Assembly (NCBI GenBank): GCA_964628465.1
Contig: CAZVOA010000011.1
Coordinates: 1 to 64,000, forward strand
Source of the DNA: JAFGPS01 sp964628465
GTDB lineage: Bacteria; Planctomycetota; Phycisphaerae; Sedimentisphaerales; Anaerobacaceae
Length of the DNA stretch: 64,000 nucleotides
Direction of reading: 5' to 3'
Part shown: positions 50,299-59,406 of the stretch, piece after piece
Layout of the letters: each line of letters begins with the position of its first letter
Position numbering within the stretch: the stretch's first letter is position 1
Translations under genes and position numbers: made by a program
Notes under the pieces: model-generated
The model's input: only the letters and a program-made list of their open reading frames with translations
What the model was told of the DNA's origin: nothing
The model's database searches: none

Positions 50299-50421
50299 CA
50301 TTTGACCATATTTAGCAACAAAAAAATCTCGTTTTTTTCCGTTTTTGTGAATATTTTTTTAATTTACTTGTAAAAAAGCCCATAGCTGTATAAAAAAGGT
50401 ACTTTTGAGGTGCTTGTTTAT

Positions 50422-50493
50422 GTCATTGCGAGGAATGTAATGACGAAGCAATCTCAAATATAGATTGCCGCGTCCCAAGGGACTCGCAATGAC
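50422..50493. repeat. GTCATTGCGAG-type intergenic inverted repeat
   Basis: Outer arms GTCATTGCGAG (50422-50432) and CTCGCAATGAC (50483-50493) are perfect complements, with inner GCAATCT/AGATTGC. Elements with these arms are known as intergenic repeats in many unrelated bacteria. The rest of the 50299-50556 gap is AT-rich, with no gene. Confidence 0.85.
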
Positions 50494-50556
50494 AAAGAAC
50501 GTGGCTGGTTCTTTTGAATTTATTGTTAAAAATGATTTTGAACAGGATGGTTTTCA

Positions 50557-51171
50557 ATGTCAGAAGTTAAAAATATCGCGAAAATCGAGGTCGAGTTGAT
50601 AGCAATTACTCCAAACCCGGAAAGAGTAATTGAAGAAGCCGGGCGTACATGCTATCTGAGTTTCGACAAAATCGGGGCAAATTCGGCGGAAGACTTTATT
50701 CACAGGCTGATAAAGCTTGGCCACGAATCGCCTCTCGAACATGCTTACGCTACTTTCCGAATAAAAAACTGCTCGCGGGCGATGACTCATCAGCTTGTTC
50801 GTCACAGGCTTATGGCCGTCTCGCAGCAATCGCAAAGATATGTAAACGAGGAACAATTCGAATATGTGATTCCGGAAACTATGCCCGATGAATTTATTGC
50901 CGATTATCACAATGATATGGAAATAATCCAGAAGATGTATGCAAAGTGGCGAGATCGAGGACTGAAAAAAGAAGACGCGCGTTTTGTTCTTCCCAACGCC
51001 TGCACAAGCGAGATAGTTGTTTCCGCCGATTTCAGAGAGTGGAGACATATCCTGCAAATCAGAATGTCCAAAAAAGCTCAGTGGGAAATCCGAAAAGCAT
51101 GTACGATGATTTATGAGATACTAAAAGAAAACGCGCCAAATTGTTTCGACGATATCAAAGAAATGGATTGA
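50557..51171 (+). CDS. thyX: Flavin-dependent thymidylate synthase
   Basis: A 204-residue enzyme making dTMP from dUMP with methylene-THF, FAD and NADPH. The ThyX signature RHRLMAVSQQSQRY (RHRxxxxxQxSxR) is present at about residues 88-101, with LGHESPLEHAYATF before it and PNACTSEIVVSADFREWRHILQIRMSKKAQWEIR after it. AGGA lies ten bases before the ATG. The next gene, a methionine/folate enzyme, starts 2 bases after its stop, linking two folate-dependent steps in one operon. Confidence 0.95.
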   Translation: MSEVKNIAKIEVELIAITPNPERVIEEAGRTCYLSFDKIGANSAEDFIHRLIKLGHESPLEHAYATFRIKNCSRAMTHQLVRHRLMAVSQQSQRYVNEEQFEYVIPETMPDEFIADYHNDMEIIQKMYAKWRDRGLKKEDARFVLPNACTSEIVVSADFREWRHILQIRMSKKAQWEIRKACTMIYEILKENAPNCFDDIKEMD

Positions 51172-51173
51172 TT

Positions 51174-53024
51174 ATGATAAGCTCAAAGCAATTTAAAGAA
51201 ATACTTTCAAAAAATGTTCTTATAGGTGACGGCGCGATGGGTACAATGCTGTACCAGCAAGGTGTATTCCTCAATAGCTGCTTCGAGGAAGCCAACCTTA
51301 ATAACCCGGAACTTGTTAAAAATATTCACAAAAAATATATAGAAGCCGGCGCGGATTTTATCGAGACAAATACATTCGGCGCCAACAGCTTCAAGCTCGC
51401 AAAGTTCGGCCTGCAGGATAAAGTCGAGCAGGTTAATACAAAAGCAGTTGAACTCGCGCGACAATGCGCAGGCTCGGATTGTTTAGTCGCAGGTTCCATC
51501 GGACCGATTGGCTGGCAATTAACTCAATATAACGAAGATAAAATTTTCGAGGCACATAAAATATTTTTCCAGCAAGCCAGCGCACTAATAAACGCGGGCG
51601 TGGATTTTATAATTCTTGAAACGTTCCAGAATACACAGGAAATATGCATTGCGATTGACACTATCTTAAGCAAATTCGACATCGCGATCGCGGCTCACAT
51701 GACAGTGGATCGCGGCGACGAAACAATTTTCGGCGAACCTGTCACCGCGGCTCTTGAGCCGGTCTGCAAGAGAAATATCGCGGCGATTGGTTTAAACTGC
51801 TCGGTAGGTCCATCGGACATGCTTTCAAGCATAGAGAAAATAAGAAAAATCACTGACAAACCTCTTTCGGCACTTCCGAACGCTGGTATGCCAAGACAGG
51901 TTGAAGGCCGCATGTTGTATATGTCAACGCCTGAATATATGGCGGAATACGCAAAAAGATTTTTTGAAAAAGGCGCACGTATCATAGGCGGCTGCTGCGG
52001 CACAACGCCGGATCATATCAGAGAAATGGTCAGAGCGGTACGAGCTCTCGACAAAGCTGAAATAAAGACAAAGAGCAGAGATGCAATTAGTATTACTGAA
52101 ATTCACAGAGAAAAAGAATTACCTCCTGCAATTCCGTTATCGGAAAAATCAAAACTCGGACAGAAAATCGCGACAGGACAAAAAGTTTTCACAATCGAAC
52201 TGACTTCACCCAAAGGAATCAATATTCAGTCAACGATAGAAAAAGCACAAATTTGTGCAGAAGCCGGAATTGACGCGGTTAATGTCCCTGACGGCCCAAG
52301 AGCAAGTTCGCGTTTATCACCTATGGTGACTTGTGTGAAGATTCAGCAGAATTGCGACATAGAGACTATCCTGCATTTTTGCTGCCGGGATAGAAATTTA
52401 ATCGGAATGCAGTCCGACCTTCTCGGCGCTTCTGTTATGGACTTGCGAAACATTCTGGTAATAACAGGCGACCCGCCAAAGCTCGGCCAATACCCGGACG
52501 CTACAGGCGTTTTTGATATGGATTCGATTGCGCTTACTTCTGTGGTGAAAAATCTTAATCGAGGCATTGATATCGGCGGTAACGATTTATCTTCGCAATT
52601 GGCTTTGACAATCGGCGTAGGCGCAAATCCCGTCGCGGCTGAAATGGACAGGGAAATTGAAAGATTCAAACGCAAAGTCGAAGCAGGCGCGGAATACGCA
52701 ATTACTCAGCCTGTTTTCGATATTGATATGCTTTTGAATTTTCTCGCGAAAATAGAATCGTTCCATATACCAATCATCGCCGGAATCTGGCCGTTCATTA
52801 GCTACAAAAACGCCGAGTTCATGGCGAACGAAGTTCCAGGAGTTGTTGTACCGGAAGAATTACTCGAAAGAATGTCCGCGGCCAAAACAAAAGAACAGGG
52901 AACAAAAATCGGAATAGAAATCGCAAGCGAGATGGTAGAAAAACTCGAAAATATAGTCCAGGGCTTCGCAATAAGCGCCCCGTTCGGAAATGTCCAGACC
53001 GCACTTACTGTATTAGGAAAATGA
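51174..53024 (+). CDS. Bifunctional homocysteine S-methyltransferase / 5,10-methylenetetrahydrofolate reductase
   Basis: A 616-residue fusion. Residues 1-290 form a homocysteine S-methyltransferase domain: VLIGDGAMGTMLYQQG at the start, GLNCSVGP, and the zinc-binding IIGGCCGTTPDHI with paired Cys. Residues about 325-616 form a methylenetetrahydrofolate reductase barrel: FTIELTSPKG, DAVNVPDGPRASSR, LHFCCRDRNLIGMQSDLLG, NILVITGDPPKLGQYPDATGVFD and ITQPVFDIDML. This architecture (YitJ-like) links methyl-THF formation and methyl transfer for methionine synthesis. The start is at 51174, 2 bases after thyX; a longer frame from 51141 overlaps thyX. Confidence 0.93.
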   Translation: MISSKQFKEILSKNVLIGDGAMGTMLYQQGVFLNSCFEEANLNNPELVKNIHKKYIEAGADFIETNTFGANSFKLAKFGLQDKVEQVNTKAVELARQCAGSDCLVAGSIGPIGWQLTQYNEDKIFEAHKIFFQQASALINAGVDFIILETFQNTQEICIAIDTILSKFDIAIAAHMTVDRGDETIFGEPVTAALEPVCKRNIAAIGLNCSVGPSDMLSSIEKIRKITDKPLSALPNAGMPRQVEGRMLYMSTPEYMAEYAKRFFEKGARIIGGCCGTTPDHIREMVRAVRALDKAEIKTKSRDAISITEIHREKELPPAIPLSEKSKLGQKIATGQKVFTIELTSPKGINIQSTIEKAQICAEAGIDAVNVPDGPRASSRLSPMVTCVKIQQNCDIETILHFCCRDRNLIGMQSDLLGASVMDLRNILVITGDPPKLGQYPDATGVFDMDSIALTSVVKNLNRGIDIGGNDLSSQLALTIGVGANPVAAEMDREIERFKRKVEAGAEYAITQPVFDIDMLLNFLAKIESFHIPIIAGIWPFISYKNAEFMANEVPGVVVPEELLERMSAAKTKEQGTKIGIEIASEMVEKLENIVQGFAISAPFGNVQTALTVLGK

Positions 53025-53099
53025 TATAAAAATCGAGTTGGAAGTTCTAACAGATTGAATCGTGTCATGGGTATTTTGCTTAACGATTTATCAAAATCC

Positions 53100-53154
53100 G
53101 TAGGGTGGGCTATGCCCACCAAAATAAAGAAATGGTGTGCTAAGCACACCCTAC
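53100..53154. repeat. Double-hairpin intergenic repeat after the MTHFR gene
   Basis: Outer arms GTAGGGTG (53100-53107) and CACCCTAC (53147-53154) enclose two small hairpins, GGTGGGC-TAT-GCCCACC and GGTGTGC-TAA-GCACACC. It is another palindromic family, placed between converging genes, where it could also help termination. Confidence 0.75.
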
Positions 53155-53171
53155 TTCTACTACGTTATCAA

Positions 53172-53597
53172 TTATTTCGGAGTATCTAAGATAATCGTCT
53201 GATATTCATCTTCAAAGATTACTGTTTGATTTCCGTTAAATTTAACAACTTTTGTAGTTGAGGCATGTTCATTAGCGTCAGAAGGAAATATTCTTGTAAA
53301 ATTGTAAATATCATTATTTTCGCTGTGTTCAATAAACTCCCATCTAATATCTGATACCTGATCCAGGGTACCACATTTCATAGACTGACTTGAAACTTTG
53401 ATATACTCATCTTTGTATATATTCGGGTCGTATATTACCATAGAACAATTTGAGCCTGAACCAATTTTACCTATATAACATATTAGTTGAGCCGCATACT
53501 TAGGACTCGATACAACCTGCCGGGTATCATCACTTTTGGAACACCCAAAAGAAATCATAAATGTTAATGTGATGGTTATTAAAATCCTTTTAAGCAT
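53172..53597 (-). CDS. Small lipoprotein of unknown function
   Basis: A 141-residue lipoprotein (signal LKRILITITLTFMISFGC, Cys about 19). The mature part has three further Cys residues and beta-type segments (QLICYIGKIGSGSNCSMVIYDP, TKVVKFNGNQTVIFEDEYQTIIL). I do not recognise the family. The ATG at 53597 has GGAG upstream; the longer frame from 53672 is unlikely. It converges with the MTHFR gene. Confidence 0.65.
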   Translation of the reverse strand: MLKRILITITLTFMISFGCSKSDDTRQVVSSPKYAAQLICYIGKIGSGSNCSMVIYDPNIYKDEYIKVSSQSMKCGTLDQVSDIRWEFIEHSENNDIYNFTRIFPSDANEHASTTKVVKFNGNQTVIFEDEYQTIILDTPK

Positions 53598-53726
53598 AAG
53601 GACATACTCCCAAAAATATTTATTTTTCCTTTTATTACTAATCAGGTTAGTCAATATTATAAAAGTTGGCAAGAAATATTTGATATTATATTACAAATTT
53701 AAGTAATAATTGATACTATTTATAAT

Positions 53727-55100
53727 ATGACGAATATGAAAGAATCAAAGAAATATACAGCAAGATTTGTAGCGGCTCAGGTTTTGAATAAGTTTGAGCC
53801 TAAGCGCGATTATGCGTCTGCTATTCTTGATAAATATCTGGATAAAACCGACCAGAGGCAGAGAGCTACGGATCTTGTTTTTGGTACATTAAGGAATCTG
53901 GCCGCGATAGATTCTGTGATAAACTCATTTTCCGGCTGTCTTGTAAAGCGAATACAGAAGAAACTTTTAAATATAGTTCGCGTAGGTTGTTACGAGATTA
54001 TTTATACTCCATCGACCGGCGAACATTCTATAGTCAACGAAGCCGCACAAAATGCGAAAGCTATTGCTGGTCCCAAGCAGGTTGGATTTGTCAACGCTCT
54101 ATTGCGGCAGATTATCAGGCATGTCACAAACAGGCAAACTCCATTGCTTCAGGCAAATATCAGGCGAACTTTGCCGCAAAATATTGAAACCGGCTGTGAA
54201 TTTGATTCTGACTTTCTTCCCGATGAGACGACAAATATAGCTCAGTATCTCAGTATAGTATTTTCTCTTCCTAATTGGCTTGTCACTGACTGGCTGAAAG
54301 AATTTGGCGACGAGAAGGCCAGGCAAATTTGTTTTGCGAGCAACCGCAGGCCGGGTTTTTATATCAGGCCAAATACTTTGAAAATATCTATGCGGGAATT
54401 TGTCACGAAGCTGCAGGAAGATGGTGTTGAGATTGAGACTGTACAGGATGAGCCGCTATTGCGTCTTAAAAGTCCGAGCAAAGTATCTGAGTTGCCGGGC
54501 TTTATTGAAGGTCTATTTGTTGTGCAGGACCTGACCGCATCGTTACCTGTAAGACTTCTGAATCCTCAGACAGGCTGGAAGATTCTTGATATGTGCGCGG
54601 CTCCGGGCGGAAAGACTACGCAATTGGCAGAAGCTACAAATGATTCGTCTCAAATAATCGCGACTGATATAGATTCAGAACGGCTTACAAAATTAGAGGA
54701 AAATATAACAAGGCTTGGCATCAAAAGCGTACAAGTATTGAAATACGAAAAAATATCGGACATGAAATTCGACTGTATTTTGCTCGATGTTCCTTGCTCG
54801 AATACAGGGGTTCTGGCAAAGCGAATTGAGGCACGTTTTCGCATAGAACCAAAAACAATTACAGAAATTACAGCAATTCAAACAGGGATTCTCGAAAAAG
54901 CATCCACAATGTTAAATCCATTTGGGACAATATGTTACAGTACGTGCAGCATACAAAATCCGGAAAATTCCGAGATAGTAAATAAGTTTCTTCAAAAGCA
55001 TAAGGATTTCACTCTTGTTTCAGAAAAGCTTGTTTTACCATCCGCGGAAAATTTCGACCATGATGGCGGATATTCCGCTGTATTTGCACGAAAATCCTGA
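53727..55100 (+). CDS. rsmB: 16S rRNA (cytosine-967-C5) methyltransferase
   Basis: A 457-residue protein with an N-terminal NusB-like helical domain (about 1-145: KYTARFVAAQVLNKFEPKRDYASAILDKYL...GEHSIVNEAAQNAK) and a C-terminal SAM methyltransferase. SAM motif: LDMCAAPGGKTTQLAE. Catalytic Cys segments: LDVPCSNTGVLAKRIEARFR and CYSTCSIQNPENSEIV. It modifies 16S rRNA in ribosome assembly. A TATAAT (53721-53726) touches the first ATG; if it is the -10, the ATG at 53736 would be a leaderless start. Confidence 0.9.
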   Translation: MTNMKESKKYTARFVAAQVLNKFEPKRDYASAILDKYLDKTDQRQRATDLVFGTLRNLAAIDSVINSFSGCLVKRIQKKLLNIVRVGCYEIIYTPSTGEHSIVNEAAQNAKAIAGPKQVGFVNALLRQIIRHVTNRQTPLLQANIRRTLPQNIETGCEFDSDFLPDETTNIAQYLSIVFSLPNWLVTDWLKEFGDEKARQICFASNRRPGFYIRPNTLKISMREFVTKLQEDGVEIETVQDEPLLRLKSPSKVSELPGFIEGLFVVQDLTASLPVRLLNPQTGWKILDMCAAPGGKTTQLAEATNDSSQIIATDIDSERLTKLEENITRLGIKSVQVLKYEKISDMKFDCILLDVPCSNTGVLAKRIEARFRIEPKTITEITAIQTGILEKASTMLNPFGTICYSTCSIQNPENSEIVNKFLQKHKDFTLVSEKLVLPSAENFDHDGGYSAVFARKS

Positions 55101-55131
55101 TAAAAAGTTGGATATCAGCTATATTAAAAGT

Positions 55132-55185
55132 AAATTCACAACTTTTCCACAAACCCGAGTTACAATGTGTATAAACTGTGAATAA
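55132..55185. promoter_or_regulatory. DnaA-box cluster upstream of dnaA
   Basis: Two exact matches to TTATNCACA on the minus strand (TGTGTATAA, 55166-55174; TGTGAATAA, 55177-55185), one match with A/T change on the plus strand (TTTTCCACA, 55143-55151) and a weaker one (AAATTCACA, 55132-55140), all within 54 bases. They fall in the 347-base gap before dnaA, which is otherwise without genes. They may control dnaA or form part of an origin. Confidence 0.65.
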
Positions 55186-55447
55186 TAATCTTTTTTCGCA
55201 CGTAAGACCAGTGCAGGCATGAACCTCTGTAAAGTGGAAAAGAATTTTTGAAAAAACCAGTTGATTTGTAGTTTTATTTGCCTGATAATCTGGCTTTGAG
55301 TTGATAATAACGAAAGGAATCATGTCTGGTATCTTAGTTGAATTCAGCTTTAATTTTTCAACTAATACTTAAGACAGGCCGGTATTTGGAGATGGGTTTA
55401 TTAATCCTTTTGACAATATTGGTTTAAAGCTCGTAACAGGAGTGTTT

Positions 55448-56905
55448 ATGGTGCAGAGCATAATCACGGATGATAAAATAAAATTGGCTTCAGAACAGAT
55501 TAGTAGTATTAACGATGCTATCGCGAATCAAATAGGTATGCAGAAATACCGAATCTGGTTCCAGAACTCAACCAATTTGACCCTTACGGATGGTTATCTT
55601 AAGATAAGCGCCGCAAACCCTTTCATCTCAAACTGGATTGAAAATCATTTCTCTGATGAAATTATTCAAGCGGTTCGTACAGTTTCAGGAACAGACGTAA
55701 AACTCTCTTTCACTATAGATCAACAGTTAAACGGCGTTCAAAACCGTCTTAAATTGGATACTGATGAATCTGACGCCGCTTTAAAAACCGGCAGATTCCG
55801 AGTAAAACCCAAAAGAGTGAAATTATCAGAAACTGGTTCCAATCAAAGCAGAAGACTTAAACTGAGTCTCGATACATTTGTTGTAGGCGGGCCGAATGAA
55901 CTCGCTTATAACTCAGCTAAAATGATTGTAAACGAAGAAAAAATTCAGTTTAATCCATTGTTTGTTCACGGCGGATACGGCGTTGGCAAGACCCACCTGC
56001 TGCAGGGAATATGCAATGCAATGTTTGAAAAACGCCCGCAAACTAACTGGTTATATCTTTCCGCGGAAGATTTCGCCAATCAGTTTGTTCTTGCTCTAAA
56101 AACGAAAAAGCTTGAGGGTTTCAGGAATAGAATGAGACAGACGGACCTTCTTGCGATAGATGATATTCATTTTCTGGCGAGCAAACCGTCCATGCAGGAA
56201 GAATTTCTGCATACTTTCAATACAATTGATTTAGCCGGAAAACAGGTTGTTCTGGCTTCCGATGCTCATCCCAAACAAATCAGCCAGCTCTCGGATAAAC
56301 TGGTAAACCGCTTCGTATCAGGTATGGTCGTCAAAATTGACCCGCCGGACCTTGATATGCGATGCAGAATATGCAAGCAGTTTTTACAAAGACTCAATAG
56401 GCCGGTACAGGTGAACGATAATGTAATAGAGTACATCGCCGAAAATCTCATTACCAATGTACGAGAACTCGAAGGTGCTGTATTAAAAGTCATTGCGTTT
56501 TCGTCACTGAAGAACGAAAATATCACCCTTTCGATGGCAAAAGCCGTACTCTCCGAACACATGGAAAGATGCGATCCTATAGTTCATGTTACAGATATCG
56601 AATCTGTGGTTGCTTCATATTTCGGGATAACAACCGGAAATTTACATTCGGCAAAGAAAAACAGAACCGTAGCGCTTGCAAGACATCTGAGCATGTACCT
56701 TACGAGAAAACATACTCGAATGTCATCTTCGGAAATAGGCAGAGTAATGGGCGGCAAAAACCATGCTACCGTCCTGCTGGCATGTAGAAAAGTAGAAGAT
56801 ATGGTCGAAAGAAATATTGATCTTAACTGGCAAAGCCCTTCAGGAAACAAAATTTCTAAAGCTCAAGCTGTTATTAGCCAGCTTGAAAAAAGCATCTCAA
56901 GATAG
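55448..56905 (+). CDS. dnaA: Chromosomal replication initiator DnaA
   Basis: A 485-residue initiator. An N-terminal domain (KYRIWFQNSTNLTLTDGYLKISAANPFISNWIE) is followed by a linker, then the AAA+ domain: Walker A GGYGVGKTHLLQG, Walker B LLAIDDIHFLASKPSMQEEFLHTFN and sensor/arginine-finger region LSDKLVNRFVSGM. Domain IV has the DNA-binding signature ARHLSMYLTRKHTRMSSSEIGRVMGGKNHATVLLACRKVEDM. The usual GGRDHxTV is GGKNHATV here. The ATG at 55448 has AGGAG upstream (55438-55442). The DnaA boxes at 55132-55185 suggest autoregulation. Confidence 0.95.
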   Translation: MVQSIITDDKIKLASEQISSINDAIANQIGMQKYRIWFQNSTNLTLTDGYLKISAANPFISNWIENHFSDEIIQAVRTVSGTDVKLSFTIDQQLNGVQNRLKLDTDESDAALKTGRFRVKPKRVKLSETGSNQSRRLKLSLDTFVVGGPNELAYNSAKMIVNEEKIQFNPLFVHGGYGVGKTHLLQGICNAMFEKRPQTNWLYLSAEDFANQFVLALKTKKLEGFRNRMRQTDLLAIDDIHFLASKPSMQEEFLHTFNTIDLAGKQVVLASDAHPKQISQLSDKLVNRFVSGMVVKIDPPDLDMRCRICKQFLQRLNRPVQVNDNVIEYIAENLITNVRELEGAVLKVIAFSSLKNENITLSMAKAVLSEHMERCDPIVHVTDIESVVASYFGITTGNLHSAKKNRTVALARHLSMYLTRKHTRMSSSEIGRVMGGKNHATVLLACRKVEDMVERNIDLNWQSPSGNKISKAQAVISQLEKSISR

Positions 56906-56963
56906 AAAACAATGAAGCCCGCCAGTCAATACAAATTAAAATAGAAATCAAAACATAGATATT

Positions 56964-57998
56964 ATGTCTGGACAGGGAAGTCTGAAATTTACATGGAAGT
57001 TTATCTCTGCTGTAATCATATACATCGGATTCGCGATATATTTATTTTATCCATACCTTGAATCTTTCAGCAGATGGCAATTCCTATGGCCTCTTAATAT
57101 ATGTATTGCATCAACAGGATGCTATATTCTCAGCCGAAGATGGGTAGCCGGTTTTGCGGGGTCGTGTTTGGCCGGCATTATTTATGGTTTTGGTCCATAT
57201 ATGTTTGGGCTTGCGAAGTTTCATCCAGTCATTGGTTTGCTTGTTGCGGCTATGCCGTGGTTATTCTGTCCTGCCGCGTTTGGAATTTTCTCAGTCAATA
57301 GAAAATGGCTCAACTATATATTTTCCTTGATACCATTTCTTGCGATAGTCCTTTTTTTCCAGGCGGCTGAAATAACAAAACTATACCCTGCTTCTCTCCA
57401 GGCGAAACTGAAACCCGATGAATTATATAGCTTATTAGCCCCTTTAGTCGCGGCGAAACTCGGAACAACTCTAATCGGATTTTATCACGTTCCTCTGGCC
57501 GCCCTAATCATGGGTTTGTCCATGCTTATTTCTGCCAGACGCTATAGTATAATAATGATAATTGCTTCGAGTATAACACTAACATTTTCCAATCAGATAA
57601 ATTCAAGCCTTCAAATAAGCCCGATCATCTGGCTTAGTATCTCATCGCTTTGCTTTTCAATTATCATCGGCGCAGGTTTTCAGGGACTTGCTTCGGGTGG
57701 TTTTGGCGACAGAAAATGGATACTGGCAAACTCAATTATTCTCGGTATATTCGCGATAGTAACTCTATTGCTTGCGGCAAACTATTTCCAGGTTATACTC
57801 TCGCTCGCTGATGGATACGCCAGACTATTCGTTGAAACAGCGAAATTTTATTTGCTCGGCGCCGTTGTTTTACTAATCTGCTTTTTTATGACCTGCGGCA
57901 AAGTTAAAATGCATCTGCTCAGGGAAATTATTATCAGTGCTGCTATGGCTATCGATATTTTTATAAGCGCAGGTTTTATTATCGACAGGCTTTTCTAA
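56964..57998 (+). CDS. Polytopic membrane protein of unknown function
   Basis: A 344-residue protein with roughly ten hydrophobic helices (IISAVIIYIGFAIYLFYPYL, SRRWVAGFAGSCLAGIIYGFGPYMFGLA, LLVAAMPWLFCPAAFGIF, WLNYIFSLIPFLAIVLFF and others). No known transporter motif is visible. It follows dnaA by about 58 bases on the same strand and converges on the DUF503 gene (3-base gap). The function is unknown. Confidence 0.7.
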   Translation: MSGQGSLKFTWKFISAVIIYIGFAIYLFYPYLESFSRWQFLWPLNICIASTGCYILSRRWVAGFAGSCLAGIIYGFGPYMFGLAKFHPVIGLLVAAMPWLFCPAAFGIFSVNRKWLNYIFSLIPFLAIVLFFQAAEITKLYPASLQAKLKPDELYSLLAPLVAAKLGTTLIGFYHVPLAALIMGLSMLISARRYSIIMIIASSITLTFSNQINSSLQISPIIWLSISSLCFSIIIGAGFQGLASGGFGDRKWILANSIILGIFAIVTLLLAANYFQVILSLADGYARLFVETAKFYLLGAVVLLICFFMTCGKVKMHLLREIIISAAMAIDIFISAGFIIDRLF

Positions 57999-58001
57999 GA
58001 A

Positions 58002-58277
58002 TCAATTCCCGGAGAATTTCTCCCTCTCAATTTGTCCAAGCATGAAACGACCATCAAACCGCATAAATTCTATTATCGAATCGAACTGCTGGTCAATAAA
58101 GCGGCTGTCATTGCTAACAATTGCTATACCTATAACCGCCCTGCCCCTGTCGTCCTGCTCATCTACCTCTGAAATAGAAATATTGAACCGGCTTTTGAGT
58201 CTTCCAATCAAGCTCTTAACGACACTTCTCTTGTCCTTGAGCGAAGTCGTTCCGGGTATGGATATATTCGCAGTCAT
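58002..58277 (-). CDS. DUF503 (YlxP-like) protein
   Basis: A 91-residue ferredoxin-like-fold protein of the DUF503 family: PGTTSLKDKRSVVKSLIGRLKSRFNISISEVDEQDDRGRAVIGIAIVSND at the N-terminal side, with the typical SLKDKRS and FNISI-EV blocks. YlxP members are often encoded near translation factors and have been linked to ribosome work. Start at the ATG 58277. It converges with the upstream membrane-protein gene. Confidence 0.88.
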   Translation of the reverse strand: MTANISIPGTTSLKDKRSVVKSLIGRLKSRFNISISEVDEQDDRGRAVIGIAIVSNDSRFIDQQFDSIIEFMRFDGRFMLGQIEREKFSGN

Positions 58278-58384
58278 TACGCCTATTATAATTTTATTTC
58301 ACCCGTTATTTATTGTATAAATAAACTTACATTTATTCGTATCAATTGTATAATAAATAAAATATTTTTTGAATAGGAAGTTTT

Positions 58385-58894
58385 ATGGATGAACAGATGG
58401 ACATTATATTTTCCGAAAAGCAGAAATTTGGGAAGTGGGTACACCTGATTATTTTTTCTATTTTATTTTTCCCGATAGCGGTTTTTCTTGTCACATACAA
58501 AAATGATTCTACCGAAAAAGTTCCTGTCGAAATAAGTGCTATTTTACCCATTTTATTAAGCGCAGGAATTCCACTTATTCTTGAAATTCTTTTTTTATTT
58601 CTAAAACTGGAAACTAAAGTTATCAATAATGGATTATATGTGCGTCTTTTTCCGGTGCATATAAAATTCAGAACATTCACTCCCGAAGAAATCAGCGAAG
58701 CTTTCGCACGCAAGTACGAACCAATTTCCGAATACGGCGGCTGGGGAATTAAAGGTTGGCGAAGTAATAATAAAGCATATAATACCCGCGGCAATGAAGG
58801 CGTGCAGCTTGTTTTCAAAAATGGCAAGAAATTACTCATCGGCTCACAAAAATCACAGGAATTAGAAAACGCTATAAAAACCATCATGAGGTGA
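58385..58894 (+). CDS. Membrane protein with two helices and a PH-like cytoplasmic part
   Basis: A 169-residue protein. Two N-terminal helices (LIIFSILFFPIAVFLVTY and ISAILPILLSAGIPLILEILFLFL) are followed by a soluble domain: NNGLYVRLFPVHIKFRTFTPEEIS, YGGWGIKGWRSNNKAYNTRGNEGVQLVFKNGKKLLIGSQKSQELENAI. The layout resembles bacterial PH-like (bPH) membrane proteins. No direct function. It lies 5 bases before the LapA-like gene and is probably co-transcribed with it. Confidence 0.72.
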   Translation: MDEQMDIIFSEKQKFGKWVHLIIFSILFFPIAVFLVTYKNDSTEKVPVEISAILPILLSAGIPLILEILFLFLKLETKVINNGLYVRLFPVHIKFRTFTPEEISEAFARKYEPISEYGGWGIKGWRSNNKAYNTRGNEGVQLVFKNGKKLLIGSQKSQELENAIKTIMR

Positions 58895-58899
58895 CGATA

Positions 58900-59115
58900 A
58901 TGAAAAACTTCAAAATCGTTTTAATAACTGTAATTTTGACAATATCAATAATTGTAGCTCTTCAGAACAAAGAGCAGGTTACAGCAAAATTCTTATTTGC
59001 CTCACTTGAGATGCCGCTAATGCTTCTAATTATCGTAGTATTAGCGGCAGGCTTCGCTGCAGGAACAATAATTTCCAGCCTTCTGCGTAAAAAACCAAAA
59101 CCACAAAAAAATTAA
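58900..59115 (+). CDS. LapA-domain (DUF1049) small membrane protein
   Basis: A 71-residue protein with two helices: FKIVLITVILTISIIVALQN and LEMPLMLLIIVVLAAGFAAGTIISSL, plus a Lys-rich C-terminus. This is the LapA/DUF1049 pattern, linked in proteobacteria to lipopolysaccharide assembly. The ATG at 58900 has GAGGTGA upstream, overlapping the stop of the preceding gene. Confidence 0.85.
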   Translation: MKNFKIVLITVILTISIIVALQNKEQVTAKFLFASLEMPLMLLIIVVLAAGFAAGTIISSLLRKKPKPQKN

Positions 59116-59175
59116 TTGCAAGCGTTCGCAGGAAAATATTTTTTTGCTATGTTTATGCAAAAAAACATACATTTA

Positions 59176-59203
59176 TCATTCCGCACTTGTTGCGGAATCC
59201 AGG
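59176..59203. repeat. ATTCCGCA hairpin intergenic repeat
   Basis: ATTCCGCA-CTTGT-TGCGGAAT forms an 8-bp stem, flanked by TC and CCAGG. Elements with this core are widely seen between genes in bacteria. The rest of 59116-59406 is AT-rich, with no gene. Confidence 0.6.
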
Positions 59204-59406
59204 AAATAAACACATTATTTGGGATAGTATTAACGAGATAAATATTTCCCTGTAAATCCTGTTCTCTTTTCGAAATTAGAGTTGCTCAAAATAGAGTTTC
59301 ATTATATACTTCCTTGTCGGGATTTTACGTACTTTGATAAAACTGTAATTATTTTTATTATTTAATATAACCATTTTTCAAAAATACAAAAGTGGGAGTA
59401 ATTTCT

